In this document: positions 10,180 to 24,800 of the stretch, piece after piece
Numbering within the stretch: position 1 is the stretch's first letter
Layout of the letters: each line of letters starts with the position of its first letter
Notes under the pieces: generated by a model
Database searches by the model: none
The model's input: the letters and a program-made list of their open reading frames with translations, nothing else
Told to the model about the DNA's origin: nothing
Made by a program: the position numbers and the translations under genes
Source of the DNA: Phalacrocorax aristotelis
Lineage: Eukaryota; Chordata; Aves; Suliformes; Phalacrocoracidae
Length of the DNA stretch: 64,000 nucleotides
NCBI RefSeq assembly: GCF_949628215.1
Contig: NC_134282.1
Location: 6,471,223-6,535,222, forward strand
Direction: 5' to 3'

Positions 10180-13100
10180 GTAGAAGAATAGAAAGGATGA
10201 TAATGATGCTTAATTATCAGTGCTCTTTTGTATTTCCTGGATATTGTCATTGATGTCACCATCATATTCTACCTGGGTTAAGAGATTTGTCTGAGACTTG
10301 GAAATTGCTTCCTGGATCTTTTCACTGTATCAATAGTGAGAGGAAGGTGTTAATTTTTATGGTATGAATAATAATCTGACTTCTGGAAATCTCTGAATGT
10401 CTGGCGCAGCAAGCCAGGACCCATACTGCTCTAGTTAGGCGAATGTGACAGACAGGTCATTTATTGTGAGGTTCGGTGGCCTTGAGTTAAGCTGTGGTAG
10501 TTTAGGATTTTGTCAGAGACCTTTCCAGACAAAACCACTTTTTGTCATCACAAAAAATGATGCAATTATTTTTTAATCATTTGATCAAATGAGCGTGTCA
10601 TCACAGCTGATCTGGTTTTAAGCTAGAAATGTGCTGTTACGGTCAACTTGTATTCTCTGCTGTAAACATTTACAGCAACAGGACAGAAAGGTCTCCACAA
10701 AATGTCAACATGCAATGCTCTGCGTTTCCGAAATCCTAATGTGTGCAAGCAGTAACTCATGGGCGCTGTGCTACTTCTACTTTGGTCAAGTATCTGCTTC
10801 ACATGAACTGTTCGCAGGAATAAGACATGATGAATTGACTTTAGGTCTAACAGAAACGTTCACGTGAAGCAAGAGAGCAGAATTTGGCCGTAAGTTTGGA
10901 AGTTCATTGCTTATCTACATTACTCAACCGGAGTACGACTTTTGGCAATGCTCCAGCCACTTAAGTGCGAACTCGTTCCAGAACTGCACTTCTCCCAAAG
11001 GCATTTGCTTTTTACAGTGTGGATTTATGTGCACTTGGAAATCAGGCTGCTGCACACTGCATATTCTTATTTTCTGAGTTTTCCAAGACTTGATTCTAAA
11101 TCTGAGTTCCTCACAGTGAATTTATGTATGGGTTATACAGTACAATGCAGTTGTTTCCATGGGAGAAACGTAAATTCACCCAATATGTAGTTTCTCAATT
11201 TCTTTATACTAAGAATGGCTCTTTGTAAAAAAATATGCCATTTTTAATACTTTGAAATGCTGATGTGTGTGGAAATATATCTTTTTTTCACACTTCCTGA
11301 AAAATTTCTCATTTATTCTGGCAAATGTAGTTAAGCTCCACTTCGAAGCCTGTTCGAGCTGGTGGAAGAAGTGGAATGTGCTTGGAACAAACCCTTGTGT
11401 GGGTATGGACTGGACGCCTAATCCTGCTCCCTTGAAGCCAGTGATGAAATACCACATTCCTGCTCAGTTTTAGTCAACAGACTCAAATGAAGAGCAAAGT
11501 CTGATCTCAGAAAATTCCAACACGCATTAAGTGGATTCAAGTATTTTGAGACAGGTACTTCACGTGACTGTTTCAGAATAAAATGAGTAACAGTATAGAG
11601 AAAATGGCTTTGCTATCAATTTAGTCATTTTCCTGATTGACCTAATTCACAAATTAACCAAACAATCCCTGGCACTTTTTATTTTAAAATAAGAGCATTC
11701 ACGTAAAGACAAATATGGTGTGTCTCGGCAGATTCAAGAAATGTGGAAATTTGTACCATAGTTTAAATGTAATGACATAAGTAGCCGAGTAGCCAACAAG
11801 ATTATTAATGTAACAATTGCAAATTGTTTGGAAATACTTTATTAGTATTTTTCTTTAAAGTAAGAATAGTAACAAGCACTGACAACTGTGTTTCATATTG
11901 TTATTTTTAAAATGTCTTTTACCTGATCCTTATAGCTTCCCACTTTTAAAGTGATGGACTTCTATTTTCATGTTTGTTCAGGTTTCCGGAGGAGTTAGGC
12001 GGGTTACTGATGAAAGCATTAGCTTTGCTTCATATGGTGTTCCCCAGAAAGGCTACTGGGGTGAAATGTTGTAGGTTACTTTTGATCGCTATGAAAGTAG
12101 TTGGAAACACTCCCTTTTGGTGGCATTTTCTCTGTTAAATTGGTCGATATTGTGGTGGTCTTCAGAGCAGTGTCAGATGGCTCGTTTTTGTGGAAAAATG
12201 ACAGCAGAAGGTTCAAAGGAACAGAGCCACTGGCACCTCTATAGGAATTCCCTGTCCCACATTTGCACTGGGTGGTCTCTGTATAGTGGTTGTTGCATCA
12301 GTCCTTAGAGTTTTGAATGTTAAGGATGTTAATATTAAGTGTGGGTTATTTTCAGATATTATGAAGATGTGTGTATATGCAATATTAAGGTGTTGGGTGC
12401 CTTAAAAAGAATAGAAAACAGAGGGCATAGCACAATATAAAATATTAATAACTCAGTCATATGTCATATGCTGAATCTTTAATGTCCGTTTACTTTTTGT
12501 AACATCTTTATTTTTCTACTAGAATTTTCTAAATCTCTCAAGAATATCCTGTATATTCTATGAATTCCGAAGAAATGTTCTAGGTCAGGCAGGGGTTGAA
12601 TCTCTCCGTATTTGGGAATTCAAACAGATGCTACTAACGGTGGAGGAACATTCCTGTCCATGGCACGTGGCATGGCGTTTTGGCATGTTGTTGTAGCACC
12701 GTGCCAGTAAGGGAGGTTCTCTGTAGCAATGAAATTTTGCGGTAGGGCTTGAATAATTTCAAGCAGGAGTCCCTGGATTGTGATAAATCACCGTTGGGCT
12801 GGCACAGGCCTGAGACATGGTGCTGCTTGTGATGGCACTGCCGTCCCTTCTGCTGGTGGGACCTGGCACCGTTGCCGGTGGGGGCTCCTGTGGCAGTAAT
12901 TCTAAATAAACAAACAAACAAAACCCAGAAGGTTTAGGAGTCTTTGTCCTACGGGGACCACCTCATTTGAAGTTAATGACTTTCCCCGAATGTTAAAGTG
13001 GCATAAGTAAACTGATTATGCGAAAATGCTTTGGTTTTTTTCTTGCTTTCCTCAGCTTTACTTTGCTTTTCTGGAGCCAATAGCTGGGTTACATGTTAAA

Positions 13101-15113
13101 GAACTGTAGGAATGTATTAGTTAATATTTTTTTCAGACCATCCTTGTTTAAAATGAAGTCAGTCTATGACAACAGTAACTGTCCTAAACTGAGGTGGGTT
13201 TTCCAGAAAGCTACGTAAACCTTTGGTTTTGTACTTGGTCTCTAAGTTATTATATGTGTGTAGATATATATAATGTCATTATCTGAATAATCCTTGAACT
13301 GAAGTCTGACATTGGACTTTGGAGGCTTTGGCTTCATAAATCAAGGCTAATTAATGGGGTTGGGTTTGGTTTTTTTTTTGTTTTTGTTCCATGATTGTTT
13401 TGTTTGCTTTTATTCAGAGTATGACTAGAAAGAGGAAAACATTGCAAAGTGAAAATTCTCATCGAGGAATACTTTTTAATAGGACTTTCAAATTTAATTC
13501 TTTCTTTTCTTTTATTTGGAGAATGAAGGAGCTGTGCTCAAAAGGGCATAGCAATTGCCACTCGGGCTTGGAGTTGAAATGTGTTCACTCTGCTGTGTCC
13601 TCTCGTTCTTGAGAGTGCCCAGGACTCACAGGAAAACGTAAGAAATTCCCACTAGTGAGATTATGGAGTCAGAGGTGGACGGCTGATCTGCTCCACTATT
13701 CGCTCTTGCCCTGAGCAATCAGGCACCTGGTCCAGGTAATCAGGTACCGCTGGAGGTGCCGGCCCTGTGTCCACAGGGAGCAGGGGAGTGCTGAGCACTT
13801 AGAAATATCGCTTTGTAGTGTTTCTGTGAAAGATGAGCTTTAAAAAACCTGGACGTCAGTAATGGATGCTGGCCATTTAAAAGTTTGCCTCTGCGTTCTT
13901 TAGAAAACTCACCCAGAGTTCCTCTGGTGCTGTTAAACTGCCATGCAAGGGCACATCTCCTCAGTCTTCATAAAAGCACTGCTGAAAAGATGTATTGCTA
14001 ATGCGTTCTTCTTAATTAGAGAACATCATTTCGTGTGGCATCACTTCTGTTATGTTTTCTTGCAGTGACCCAAAAACCTGGCTGCTTTGGAAAGTGGATA
14101 GTATTGGCAAGCAAAGAAATATGGCAAGTAAAGGTATTTTTTAGATCCAGTTTATGTTAGTGTTTTCTTCAAAGAAAGGGCAAGTCATAGCTATTGGCTC
14201 CTTGTTTTGCAGCCCTCACTGAGAATAACTAAAGGCACTGACTAAGGCAGAGTGTCAGTCATCGTTCAATCTGTGTTCAATTCTCCCCTTCAGTTTTAGA
14301 CCAACAAACTAGGAAATGTGGATGTATCTAATTTATATATAAAACTATATATATATATTCCTCTTGTGAGCAAGGAGGGGCCATGATATGACAGCCAGCG
14401 ATGCTGGTGGAAGGAAAGGCATTGGCATCGCTGGGGGACGGGTTAAGTTGTGACAAGTGGGAGCTGTGCCAAGACTAATAATGCGCACGGCACCTGAAAG
14501 TCAAGCGTCTCACTGGGTTAGAGACAGCCAATAACAACATGCAATTCTTGTTGAAACCTCTCTTTTTAGAGCAGGTAAAAAAATATCTCACAAAATCCCA
14601 TTTTTCCTGCATTTGGCCCAAGTTCTGAACCAGCCTCCAGATTGTTGGCATTCGCAACTTTGCTTTTACCTATCTGCATGCACAGATATTCGTTTGGCTG
14701 ACAGTAAGTTTTAACACCTCGGTTTGCACATTGAGCGTGTGCATGAAATGGAGACCAATTGAAAATATGGTTATCTTTGTTGGGTTTTTCTATAGAGTGG
14801 TGTTTTGCACCTCAAGACTTCATTCTGTAAGATGTATCGACTGGATTGCCTACCTGTAACTCAGCTTTGTAAGCAGCCTCCCGAGGTTAGCCGTGGTGGT
14901 ATTACATGCCTTGTGCTTTGCCAGCCCCTACAAGCCAGCCAAAGTCTGTTAAAGCCTCCAGAGCACAAAACACTGATAAGATGGATCTCTAACAGGTATG
15001 CATCAGGGACAAAGCGGAGATGCTCCATTTGCAACGAGTTAAAATTAGTTGCTGTTCACTCAAAGCAGTAATAACTGCCTTCCGTGTCATTACTTCTACT
15101 GGATCAGGGCGGC

Positions 15114-15160
15114 TACTGTATGTAATGGAAACAGTGATACTGAGTCCATTACATACAGTA
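15114..15160. repeat. Perfect 16-bp inverted repeat
   Basis: TACTGTATGTAATGGA (15114-15129) is repeated as its exact reverse complement at 15145-15160 around a 15-base loop. The arm and loop sizes resemble a short pre-miRNA-type or MITE-type hairpin, but no known family is recognised. Confidence 0.8.
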
Positions 15161-15329
15161 AATACACCTATACTGTGTGTGTACATGTGTGTGTATACAT
15201 GTATATGCTAGCGTGTTGAAGTGTAGGAGTAAATTTTTGGAAAGTTCTGGGAGATTCAGGTATATGGCTTGCTTTGGACTGTTAAAAATATGGACATTTT
15301 GGTTACAAAGCTAAAAATAGATACATTAA

Positions 15330-15352
15330 GACCTACATTCTCAATGTAGGTC
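15330..15352. repeat. Perfect 10-bp hairpin with 3-base loop
   Basis: GACCTACATT (15330-15339) and AATGTAGGTC (15343-15352) flank CTC. It lies about 170 bases downstream of the 16-bp inverted repeat. Confidence 0.7.
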
Positions 15353-15635
15353 AGTGGAGGCACTTCTTAGATATATTAGCATTTTGGACACTTAATCTTA
15401 GCAGCATATTGCATCTCCTAGAATAGGTTAGTTGAGGCAGTGCAGGAGAAATTGCTGCAACTGAAGTCATTCAGAAAGGTTGCCAAGTTTCTCAGGAACC
15501 AGAATGGCAGAATAATGAGTATTATATTTAATTCGGGATGGAAAGGCAACTGTGGGGAGTTCAGTAGAGGCAACTCAGATCATCTTGGCTCCGTGGGGGA
15601 GGGAGAATTTATAACTATAGCTAGCTAAAAAGAAG

Positions 15636-15832
15636 CAAGCTGTGTGTGCATTTGTGTGTATATATATATTTATACATATGTATATACAAATCTGTGTATG
15701 TGTATATAACACTGCGTGTATATATGTATGTATGTATATGCCTATAATGTATAATATGTGTATCTACAGATATGTATACATTTATATAAATTTATATTTC
15801 TCTATATAAATAGTCATGCAACTATGGAAAAT
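15636..15832. repeat. TG/TA-rich microsatellite block
   Basis: About 200 bases of imperfect TGTG, TATA, ATGT and TATAAAT runs, typical of a degenerating dinucleotide repeat. Confidence 0.85.
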
Positions 15833-18800
15833 AACATTTCAACAGCGTGTCCTTTTCTTTAAAACCTAACAAAAAGCTGCTTCCATTAATATCATGTTGG
15901 TACAACTGGCTTAAGTTATCTTTTCTGTGTAGAAAGGAGTGTTGCTTAGTGGTTGAGCACAAGCCTGGAAGGTTTTTACTATTCCAGAGGACTCCAAGTC
16001 AGTCATTAGCTGCTCCACAGCTGTTCTACATTTGTGAAATAAAGTGATGGTCAAAATGACTCAGGGCTGGTTTTAAAGGCAAAGGAAGGTGGTTGTTGAC
16101 TGTTTGTGCTTTGGAAATCTCTGTTATGCTCACACAGTTTTGATGGTGAGATAGCTGCACTACTAATTCTTCTGGTTATATCCCAGCTGATGCTAACGGC
16201 TTCTGAATGGAGGGGGAAAAGATGAATTTCCTGCTCTAGCGTAAGTTATCTGAAGTCTGATTACTTTGACTCAGTGATGTATGGTTTTCCATTTAGGGTT
16301 AGGATGTTAGGCTATAAATCAAGAATCTTAGCTCAGTGAACATCTAGTTCAGGATGTGTCCTTTATGTTATAATTGATTTTGAATAATTTTGCTTCATCA
16401 TCAGAACAAGCTATACCTTAATTCATGATAAGCTCAAAGAATTTCTCAGCTGGAAACCCATTCATATTGGGGTGAATTTTGCACTTGACTTCAGCGGGGT
16501 TGAATCAGATCAGAGTGTTTCATTAAGCGCTGACATTAAAATGATCTTGTAGTTGTGCAACTATTAACTAAAATTGTAATTTTGTAATAAAAGCGAGCCT
16601 AAAAATGATTTACTAGTTATGTATTCTATGATTATAGCATCTTTCTATTGACAAGACCTTCATGCAGTTGCTGGGTATGGGCAAGGGTTTTAATTTTGTG
16701 CTGCTGATCGTTACTCTGAGATTTGCCCCTGATTTGAGCTGCAGCCGGCCCAGCCCCCAGCATAATGCACCGTAATATGCTGCAGTTCAAAGGAAAAGCT
16801 GCAAAGTAATGATCTCCGTGAGCATCCCCTAAGCCTCCTGCCCTGGATGATTGCTGATTGCTGAATTGCCACGTGTTGTGCTGGAATAAATGTAGGTCAC
16901 GGTAACGTGGATTTTTCATGATGGTTTTGGCTCCCGTGTGGCAGAGCCCTTGTGTCGCTCTGACCGCGTGCGGGGACAGGCACAACCTGCGCGGGGCTGG
17001 TGCTGCTACAGAGGAATGTCTTTGTGCCTTCAACACCAAACGGGCCTGTGCTTTCATGGTTACTAGAGCAGTGTGGATCTGTCATGCTGCCAATCTCTCA
17101 TTGTTTGCAAAGTGTAATGTGATTAGAAAAGAAAAGGGTGAGAATGGATTATTTCCTTCTAAGTCTTTTTGGTTCCTTAAAGGCAGAAGATAAGCAAACA
17201 CGGAACAATCACAGAAATCAAAACAAATACCCAGCGGTTTAAAACACATGATATTGAGTGAAATATTTCTTTTAATCTTCTTGATTATGCTTTGCCTCAT
17301 TATTTCATCTGGAGGAAATAAGCACCTTATGGGAAAGTGCTTCCCCATCTCTTCTGCATAAACGTTAGAGTGAAACTTTGTATGATATAGAGCTGCCTGT
17401 TCAAGAAAATAAGTAAATTCCATACAAATGTCATATTTTTATGCAGAAAATATGCTGAATTTATATACTATCTTCTGGTTAAAGCAATCAATTTGCTGGT
17501 TTTGTGATTTCAGCATATTTGCCTGAATTAAGCAACCGGAAGAGAAGCAGAAAAAAATGATTTTTTTTAAAATTAGCTTATGCAGACCCAATGTCAGGCT
17601 AACCACTTGAATACAGTGTCTCTGGGGCACGCACAGGACTGTCATCTTCAAATGGCCAATTTTTTTCAGCGAGATGCCTCAGAGTTTCAGCACAGTGTAT
17701 CACAAAGCTCAGAGGGCCGCTGCTTTGCTCAGCATCTGGAGACTTTGGGAAATAAGTTTTTCTGATGTAACTTGTTAAAGAAGATGCCTAGATAGCCGTA
17801 TCCTCAGGGAAGCAGCCATTCACATAAGCAGCCCAGAAACTGAAGCCAGTAAAGGAGTGATGAAGTTTGCAAATCTCCTCATACTCTGTAGCAATCTCTT
17901 CCTCCCAGGATGAATTTCATCTATAATGAACCTGGGCTACTGGCACTATTGCTCTAAAGAAACAATAACCAACTCTGCCTTCTATAGAGTTGAATTTTGC
18001 CATGCCACTTTATATTTAGGAAAGGAGAAGTGTGGTTTGAGGGTCGAACATACAAAATCATGTTGTTGCTATAGATAGGCATCCAAATAAATTACATGAC
18101 CTAAAGCACGTCGGTGCCCAAGGCTCCGCTGGCATAAATCATTGCAACTCCATTGCTCTCAGCACAGCAGTGCTCGTATCCCCGCCCTGGGGAGATGATT
18201 CAAAGATGTTTGGTACCTGCTGGTGTAGCAGTTTCTCTGGAGGGCTTTCCATGCAGCTATTAGTATTTTGTTAAATAAATTTAAAAATGAAGATGACTAA
18301 GCCCAGATTCTCAGCTAGAATGAGCTGGCATCAGCCCAGCAAAGTGCTTGGGCTGCACCACTGCTGGTGGGGAGCTTGACCCTGTATGTGGCAATCTTCT
18401 CCCTTTTCACCTAGCTGGTGATTTTCTTCCCATGGGAATACAAAGAGCTGAAGCCATTTCTGTGCAATCATCTTTGGCGGTGCCTGTATTGTCTGGCCTG
18501 TAGACAGGCTGTTAACTCACAAGGACAAGGGTTCCCTAGGCTTCTATCCAGCTTATGCACAAGCTTCTACACCCACCTAAAACCTGCTCCTGTCATTATG
18601 TGTTGGAAAAAAAAACCCCAAACCAGGCAAACACAAATTTCCTAAGAAAATGTCCCTTTACCAAATCCTGCTTAAACAAATACTTAAACTGTTAAGTGAA
18701 AAGGACAGTGGTATTCTACTAGAATACGCTATGAATCTACAGGAATTAGGCTCCTACAATTTGTGCGAAAGCAAGATGTCTCAAAGGCTGGTTCCAAAGA

Positions 18801-21800
18801 ATAATTATCTGTTGTAAAGCACTTAATGACTGAGCAGCTTTGGAGCTGAGTACTGAAGTTAACAAAAAAGAATAAAAAAAAAAAAAAGACATAAGATGTG
18901 GCTCTTCAGACTCAGTGGCTGAGCTCAGGAAGCTGCAGTTGTGATGGTTATAGAGGAAGGCAATGAGCAGAGACGGCAGCCGTCAGGGAAGCCGTGGCAG
19001 TTTTATGGCCAGGACAGAGCACAAAGGTACTCCCGTAACAACTATTGCCGGCATTTAGATGGGAACGTCTGCTTATTCTTTCATGGTGTCTCTCCCGAGC
19101 GCTTCCTTGCTGTTCAGCCTCTCCCCTCATTTTGCATTCCCTATCCGAGGAGGTCATATTTATGGAAGATGTGTAATCCCGGAGAGCAGCAGCCTTTGGT
19201 CTGAAACGCCATCCTGAATCAGCAAAACTCAACTCTTTGTTGAGTGAGATTTACTCACAACTCACTGCTTTATTGCTAAAGCTGTGGCAAATTCCTATAA
19301 AAGAAAATTGTATAAAAATAAACAAAATAGAGGTATTTTCACAGTAATAATAATGGTAAAGCTCTATGTAATACATTATATTAACAAATAAGCAAGTACT
19401 GGCCTCCAAGGTCTTGTCTGGAATATAAGAGACACCTACCAATTTTTCCTCCTCTTCTCTCTGTCAACCATTTTGGTACAGACTCATCCTACATTAAAGA
19501 GGTGCCATTTGTTCCTCAAGTAACGTATGGGAAAGGAAAGCGATCTTAAGAGGTTCAAGTCTTAAGCAGAGCAAAAGATTTTCAGGGAGAGGTCTATTCC
19601 ACCCATTAATCTTACCTGGAGCTTTGGGTTATTGTGTTATATCTAAACATTTAGATATTTAAAAATAATTAAAATTTAACTAAGCTTCTGTTTACAATTT
19701 CCTATATCCACCAGGAAGACTGAAAATTTCCTATCTCATAAAAATATTATGAGTACAATGTGAGTTATTAGATGTCTGGATACTCTATTTAATGGAACAT
19801 TGCATATATATCTATATCTATATAAAAATGGAAAAAATATGTTACTAGTATTGCTTTCTGTAATTAAGGGGTTTTAAGAATTATGTAAAAATTAAACAAA
19901 CAAGAAATTAAATTATTATTATCAAAATTATTAAATTATCAAAATACTGAACAATGGTAATAAATCACTGACAACTCTGACATTCAGGTGACAGTGTTAG
20001 GCTCTCATGGAAAAGGGTTAAGTTCTGAACAGTTAAGATAGTGATTTAGTTGCTGAATATTTTTCAACTTCAAAAGTTTTCCACTGAAAAATATCTGCTT
20101 TTAACTGGAAAACAAAATCCTCAAAACTGATTTTTTTAAATGATTACTTGGTAACTGAAAAAAATGGGGCTCCTTGAATGTTGCTGCAAACCGAAAATCT
20201 TTTCAATGGTTTTCATCTTAAGAAAACACATTTTTTCAACTTAAGAGAACTCCTTTTTGAAGCATAGAGAGGATTTCTGAAAATAATACTAATTTACAGA
20301 AAAATATTTTTTTAACAAGACTTTCTACTAATAGAAGTAGAGCAATTTTGTTTCCTCTCATATTACAAAAGATGCTCTTTTATGTGCTTTGGCCCATGTG
20401 AATGTTGTTTGTAGGGAAAAAAAATAGTATCTTTAATCTTGCTGGTATGACAGGGGGGGAAAAGCACTCATGTACATTCATGTTTTGTTATTTGTGCTCA
20501 AAAACTTCATATATTTTTTTCTGATGAAAGATATTACATGTTCTATAACTTCAGTAATTGACTACTTTAAGAAAGAAATAAAGGATGGATAATAAATAAA
20601 GGAATGAAGTATTGAAGGGAAGAATAACAGGCGTATTGCTGGCAAAGGGCTTAAAGTTCCAAACCCGGGCTTCCATTGCCAAGAAGCGTGGGCGTAATCA
20701 AGAGGGGCTTGTGAATGCAAAATCCTTCTGAATGAATATCAGACAATTTACTCACTTCTCGTGTTACATTATTCCAAATGCAAACTATGACTGAGTTCAT
20801 AATCTTTGTTGCTGTCTACTTTGTCATTACTAAAAATAATAGTTCTGGGAAAATGAAAGAGTGGGAATAGTAAAACCTTGAGAAAATTGCAGTTACTTGG
20901 CTTTTCCAGTGACATGCAACACTAAAATCAAAAGTTATACTACGTGTATCCAAATTAATGAAGTAACAGTGAAATTGAATGACTAATCACAGAGAGAAGG
21001 AGGAGAAAAAAGTCACAAACACGTTTCTTCAGCCGGCATGCTAGCATTCATCTGTGTGGCGGCAGGTCCTTGACTGCTGGGACTGGTTAACACCAGAAAT
21101 AGCATGATTTTTCTGAAGCTTCACTCTTTTGCAGATCCTTTTTTGGTGTTTTTCCACAGGAAGAATGTCACCGCAATATCAGGAGAATGGTCTCAATGAC
21201 CTAATTTGTTCTAGGTTTTGTGCAGTGTCTGTAGTCCTGAATAATATAATGGGCCTCGAAGGAGTGCAGACAAACAGATTTTCATCTATTTATTTGTGCA
21301 CGAAACATAGAATGGGCGTACAGGCTGAAAGTCTGTGTGTGCATAGGACAGGTATGGCAGCATAACATATGTACATAAATGAACACCTGCTGGCAAGGTC
21401 ATGGTTTAATATGCTCAGACTAGCCACTGCAAAGACAAAGTGTGTGCTGTACACACTTGCAGGTGGGGGTCAGCGTTAAAAGAATGAACATTGTTAACTG
21501 TTAATGCACTGAATTTCTTTCTTGCCTTCATTACTGGCTGATTTTTAGCATCTATAATTAATGTGCTTGGAGTGGGTGGATCTCTTTACATTTGCCTGTT
21601 TCTTTTCACAGCTAAATCAGGGAACAAGAAAAACTTAAAATTACAATTCTCTGCAAAATGTTTTCCAAGTTTCCTGGTGCCGTGGTGGGCTGGGCGGAGG
21701 GAGCCAAAACAGGGAAATACTCCACGGGAGATAAATAGGTGTTTGAAACAAAGCTGCAATGCTGAAACCTTCCAGATAAAAAATTGCCTGCATTTTGGAC

Positions 21801-24800
21801 TAGTTTCCAGTTCTTAATTTTGCAGCTCCTTGTGCTATGTAAAGAAAACTCAAACATTCAGGAAGTCCCAGACTCGAGAGCTATGCAGCTGACACCCAGT
21901 AAGTCTGGTACCTCTCAGACGGGATTTAACCTTCTAGCTCTGCAATGTTTAGGAGAACTAACACTTGAATTGGATATTGTCTGAGCATGATAATATTTAT
22001 TCCGTGACGATTCACACATCAGCATCAGCCTTATTTGCAGATGACAGGGAGTTGGTCCTCAAGCATCAGTTTTCTGTATGTGTTTATTTACAGGTAAGTA
22101 CTCGTAAAGGCAACCTTAACCTCAAATGTATCCTTCTTCAAAGCAATATTTGTTACCATGTCTGATAGAATAACTCCCCATTATCCCTCATGCAGGTTAG
22201 CAGTATTAATTTTTACAGTGACTGTCTTAAATAACAGTGCCTTTTTTAGTAGCCTAAGCTCAAAAAAGCTTAGAAAGCCAATTCATGGGCCCATGGGTTC
22301 ATAGCAGACGTTCATGTCCAATGTCTGAATAAACGCATGTCCCCTCACCATGAAATCAATCCCTCATTATATTTCTCATGTAGGAAACATTCTCAGTGTT
22401 TGAAATTGTTGGCTGTTGTGATTGTGCTTGAAGAATGTTGCCTTTGATGGAATATAGGTGGTTTTGTTTAGTTTGGGTTGAATATTGTGACATTGTTCAT
22501 TTAAACAATATCCCAAACCTCCCGCAGCGGGTTACTGTTCGCTGTGGACTTTGATTCAGGCCCTCACTGATTGGTATGTCACTCCTGGGCACAGATGCAT
22601 TTGATAGAGGTGTAAATTCACTGGTTTTCTTGAAATGAAACTGCCAGGTTTAAGATGCAATCTACATTTGTAAAGTGAAATTTCCATCAGGTAAGAGGGG
22701 TGGGAAAAAATACCTCCACGCCTGTGTTCTGGCTTATGAGGAAGTCACTGGAAATTTTCCCAAGTTCTTAATGACTTCAGAGGATCGGGCCCCTGCTAAA
22801 TCAACCACAACATTAATTTAAAAATTTATATTTTTATCGCCATATATTATTACAATGAAAACATCACAAAAATCCTTAAATCTAGTGAATAGAAGTGCCC
22901 AAAGCATAAATCAATAGAGAAGAATGTGGCACTGGGAACATAAACCTGGACAGAGGATGACGGGCACTGATTAAACAACACACTGCAGAGTGTGAGCGGG
23001 CGGGCATAAGGTGAGCAGTGAAGGCACAGCCCTGTTTGTATCGGATGATTTGTTGAATTCTGGAAGAGGGAGATACTGGCAAAATGTAGAGTCATTGCAG
23101 GCAGTAGCTGGAGCTGGTCCAAAGAATGGCAGAGCTCTGTGGGTCGGTCAGGATCACCTAAATGAGCACAGTGACTGGACTACAAAAAAAATTTAAACAC
23201 TGTAATTCAGATTTTAAGGATAAACACATAAGTGTATATTTTCAGCAGGCAGCATCTACCTTCCTCAAGGAGAGTTAGTAATATTTTAAGCCTTTTGAGT
23301 TCTTTTCTGCCTGAGTGACTGGTGAGTAACTGAAAGCTGAAAGCCAAGTGGTGGCCCATGCGATGCTGGTGGCTGTTCCATTACTTCCTAGCTCATGAAA
23401 GACTCTAGCTCTGAAATCACCAGATGTCTTCATCACTTCTTAAGCTGAGTGGCCCAAATCAGATGTTTTTGAAAAATATGAACCAAAGTTTCTATTCCTT
23501 TTTTGAGTAAACCCCTTAGAAAACATTTTTTTAAATGGAACTGAAAAGAACAAATACTTCTACAACACTATGTGACTAGAAAAGTGGGAGCCCAGCACAG
23601 GCTCTCAAAGACTATTCCCTCTTGCATGTAATTAAAAAAAAAAATAGTGTTTTCTGTCTGCTCCGGAACCCTCACAGTAGCCTGGATGTGCACATAGCAA
23701 AGCAATAAGAGGAGATTGCAATTTATTGTGTTTGGGAGAGAGGGTACACCCAAAATCCTCAAGCAAGCAGGATTTTCAGAGGAGGCTATCAATTACTTTT
23801 TGCATCAATTACAAGTTGTTTTCTGAAAAAAAAAAAAATTGTTTAATTTGAGAAAAGTGCTAAAGTGGATTAAATACAGGCTCAGGAAGAGCAGGAAAAG
23901 AGAAACAGCTATTAGAGAAGTTCTGAAATAAAAAAGCATGAATCTATTTCTATTAATTTTGTGGGGTTTTTTTTTAGACTCAGAAGAGATATAATATATC
24001 TTCAGTAATGAACCTGGCTGATGGCCTCATTTTGGAGGATGGCAGAGAAAATAAATACATTCAAAGTGATGTGCATAGATTGGATTTGATGCCTCTAGGT
24101 GATTTCCACACGCTTGGCAAAGGCGGCTAAAGTAATAGGCCGACAATATAAAACTAAGATCAGAAGCCAAGATTCTTAAATGTAACTATCCTGGGAGATG
24201 ACAAGGTTTTTTGATGGTTAGCTTGGTATACATTTCTGATTATCTGTCTTCTAAAGATCTTGTGAAGTGTGACATATCATCACAAGTCATTAAAGTCAGT
24301 TTTGGAAACCGTGATCAGAAGTTCTCTCTAATTTGGCCATGTATTACAGCTGAAATATGGATGACTGGGGCTGGGACTATTAAGGGGAGATGTTACTTGT
24401 GGAAGATCATATTCCTTTCCTGGTGGATACTGCTACCAGGATAGCAAGTATAGACAACATAATAAATTGCTGCAATGGTTTTCCATTACATAAAAAAGGG
24501 TAGACAAGTGCTTGCTGTTGAGCTGGTCAGGTAAGCGAGGAGCCGGCACCTGGGACCCCCAGCCTTCCTCCAGCCCTTGATACTGATTTGCTGTGTGGAT
24601 TTAGATAAATCCTTTAATATTGTGTTTGTAGTTTACCTCTCTGTAGAATGCTTATCTTTGTACCGTGGAGGCATGGTGGAAATATACAGTGCTGCTGTCC
24701 ATGATGAGAAATATTTTATAATATATTATAGACTGAGCTAAATGTTTGCAATGAAATCCCAAAATACATGAGCTCTAGTCTTGTTGTGCACTTGCTGAAA

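Larger units (their letters stand above)
8521..15635. other. Intergenic DNA, no gene seen
   Basis: AT-rich sequence with only short open frames (under about 100 codons) lacking recognisable similarity, splice structure or codon bias. I see no CR1 or LTR similarity here. Three perfect hairpins (10152-10179, 15114-15160, 15330-15352) are the only clear structures. Confidence 0.6.
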
